52,787 bases of DNA from Devosia sp. 66-14 (GTDB lineage: Bacteria; Pseudomonadota; Alphaproteobacteria; Rhizobiales; Devosiaceae): contig MKVB01000003.1 of assembly GCA_001899085.1 (NCBI GenBank), positions 40,329 through 93,115 of the forward strand, given 5' to 3'. Every line of letters begins with the position of its first letter. Position 1 is the first letter of the stretch. The notes under the pieces are model-generated. The model was not told the origin of the DNA and searched no databases. It saw nothing but the letters and a program-made list of their open reading frames with translations. Both the position numbers and the translations under genes were made by a program. Below are positions 51,766 to 52,787 of the stretch, one piece after another.

Positions 51766-52787
51766 CTACAGCGCTTCCAGGAACCGCATCGGCTGGCCGA
51801 TGCTCGGCGTCACCAGGTCGCCCTGCCACATCACGGTGTTGCCGCGCACGATGGTGCCGACCGGCCAGCCGGTGACCGTCACCCCGTCATAGGGCGTCCA
51901 GCCGGCGCGGCTTTTCACCCAGGCGTTGGTGATGGTTTCGCGCCGCTTCAGATCCACCACCGTCAGGTCGGCATCGTAGCCCACGGCGATGCGTCCCTTG
52001 TTGGCGATGCCGAACAACCGGTTGGGGCCGTGGCTCGACATATCGACAAAGCGCTCGAGACTCATCCGCCCGGCATTGACGTGGTCGAGCATGATCGGCA
52101 CCAGCGTCTGGACGCCGGTCATCCCCGAATGCGATTGCGGATAGGGATGGTCCTTCTCCTCGCGGGTGTGCGGCGCGTGATCGGAGCCGAGCACGTCGGC
52201 GACGCCGTTGGCGACACCGGCCCAGATGCCGTCGCGGTGCGCCTTGTCGCGCACCGGCGGGTTCATCTGCGCATAGGTGCCAAGACGGGTATAGGCCGTC
52301 TCGTCCAGCGTCAGGTGGTGCGGCGTCACTTCGACACTCGCCACATCCTTGTGCGCGGCCAGAAACACCATCTCCTCGGCCGTCGAGATGTGGAGGATGT
52401 GGACGCGCTTGCCGGTCTTTCTTGCCAGCGCCACCAGCCGGCGAGTCGACAGCATCGCGGCTTCCGGGTCACGCCAGACCGGGTGAGAGGACGGGTCGCC
52501 GGGGACGCGCAAGGGCTTCCGCTCCTCCAGCCGGTACTCGTCCTCGGAATGGAAGGCAGCGCGGCGCGAGATGGCGCCGAGGATCGCCTCGACCCCATCA
52601 TCGTCGGGCACCAGCAACGAGCCGGTGGATGAGCCCATGAACACCTTCACCCCGGCACAGCCCGGCAACCGCTCGAGTTCAGGCAGTTCGGCCACGTTGT
52701 CGTGGGTGCCGCCGATATAGAAGGCGAAGTCGCAATGCATGCGGCGGGTGCCGAGGCGGATCTTTTCCTCGAAGGTGTCGCGCGTCG
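51766..52787 (-). CDS. pyrC: Dihydroorotase, 5' end outside the window
   Basis: The last 340 codons of a class I amidohydrolase; the start lies beyond the window end. Visible are the carboxylated-lysine region GVKVFMGSSTGS, the zinc His in AFHSEDEYR, another His in VHILHIST, and the Asp of GSDHAPHTREEKDHP, which is typical of dihydroorotase rather than hydantoinase. It closes carbamoyl-aspartate to dihydroorotate in pyrimidine synthesis. A closely similar Rhizobiales family is known as a validated dihydroorotase. It converges with the small-protein gene. Confidence 0.9.
   Translation of the reverse strand, partial: TRDTFEEKIRLGTRRMHCDFAFYIGGTHDNVAELPELERLPGCAGVKVFMGSSTGSLLVPDDDGVEAILGAISRRAAFHSEDEYRLEERKPLRVPGDPSSHPVWRDPEAAMLSTRRLVALARKTGKRVHILHISTAEEMVFLAAHKDVASVEVTPHHLTLDETAYTRLGTYAQMNPPVRDKAHRDGIWAGVANGVADVLGSDHAPHTREEKDHPYPQSHSGMTGVQTLVPIMLDHVNAGRMSLERFVDMSSHGPNRLFGIANKGRIAVGYDADLTVVDLKRRETITNAWVKSRAGWTPYDGVTVTGWPVGTIVRGNTVMWQGDLVTPSIGQPMRFLEAL

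Overview
The window is a GC-rich chromosomal stretch (roughly two thirds G+C by eye) from an alphaproteobacterium of the order Hyphomicrobiales, most likely Devosia-like. This rests on the mix of families: a FeuP/FeuQ-type two-component pair with a PepSY partner, Cpa pilus genes, DUF1499, TIGR02301 and a Rhizobiales-type dihydroorotase. The HDAC-xseB-tlyA and fabI-phosphatase-aroC neighbourhoods point the same way. I see no rRNA, tRNA, CRISPR array, insertion sequence or prophage. Coding is dense and no gene appears frameshifted. The first gene (RpiR-type regulator) and the last (dihydroorotase) are cut by the window ends.

Layout. 1-7.5 kb: a fructan or difructose-anhydride locus, with a CUT1 sugar ABC transporter (binding protein and two permeases, no ATPase), a GH91 beta-helix enzyme and a GH32 fructosidase in one leftward operon. 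A divergent LacI regulator faces a control region with three sites at exact 21-bp spacing. 7.6-11.5 kb: a detached pilus module (cpaB, cpaC, a small lipoprotein, a TadD-like lipoprotein) and a repeat element. 11.6-14.8 kb: PepSY protein, response regulator and sensor kinase, divergent from a small secreted protein. 14.9-34.4 kb: mostly housekeeping genes (bioY, an MBL hydrolase, M48 peptidase with DUF898 partner, pdxH, a DnaJ-type co-chaperone, HD-GYP, Sua5, HDAC, xseB, SCO, tlyA, aroC, vapBC, fabI, an FAD oxidase, hemerythrin).

34.5-49.5 kb is the most unusual part. Two convergent operons meet at 40.58 kb. The rightward one encodes two permeases, an ADP-ribosylglycohydrolase-fold (ARH) protein, the ABC ATPase and a LacI regulator. 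The leftward one encodes the binding protein, a SIS-domain protein, a YjbQ-family protein, a PfkB-type kinase, a nucleoside hydrolase, a second ARH protein and a nucleoside phosphorylase-family protein. The outer promoters, 14 kb apart, carry nearly identical AAACGTTT operators (18 of 20 positions), so both arms look like one regulon. A THI5/NMT1-like protein without a signal peptide is divergent at the right end. I infer import and intracellular breakdown of an N-glycosidic compound (nucleoside-like, ADP-ribose-derived or Amadori-type); the substrate cannot be read from sequence.

49.5-52.8 kb holds an SRAP-domain DNA-protein crosslink protein, a Nudix hydrolase, two small conserved proteins, a second repeat pair and the 3' part of a dihydroorotase gene.
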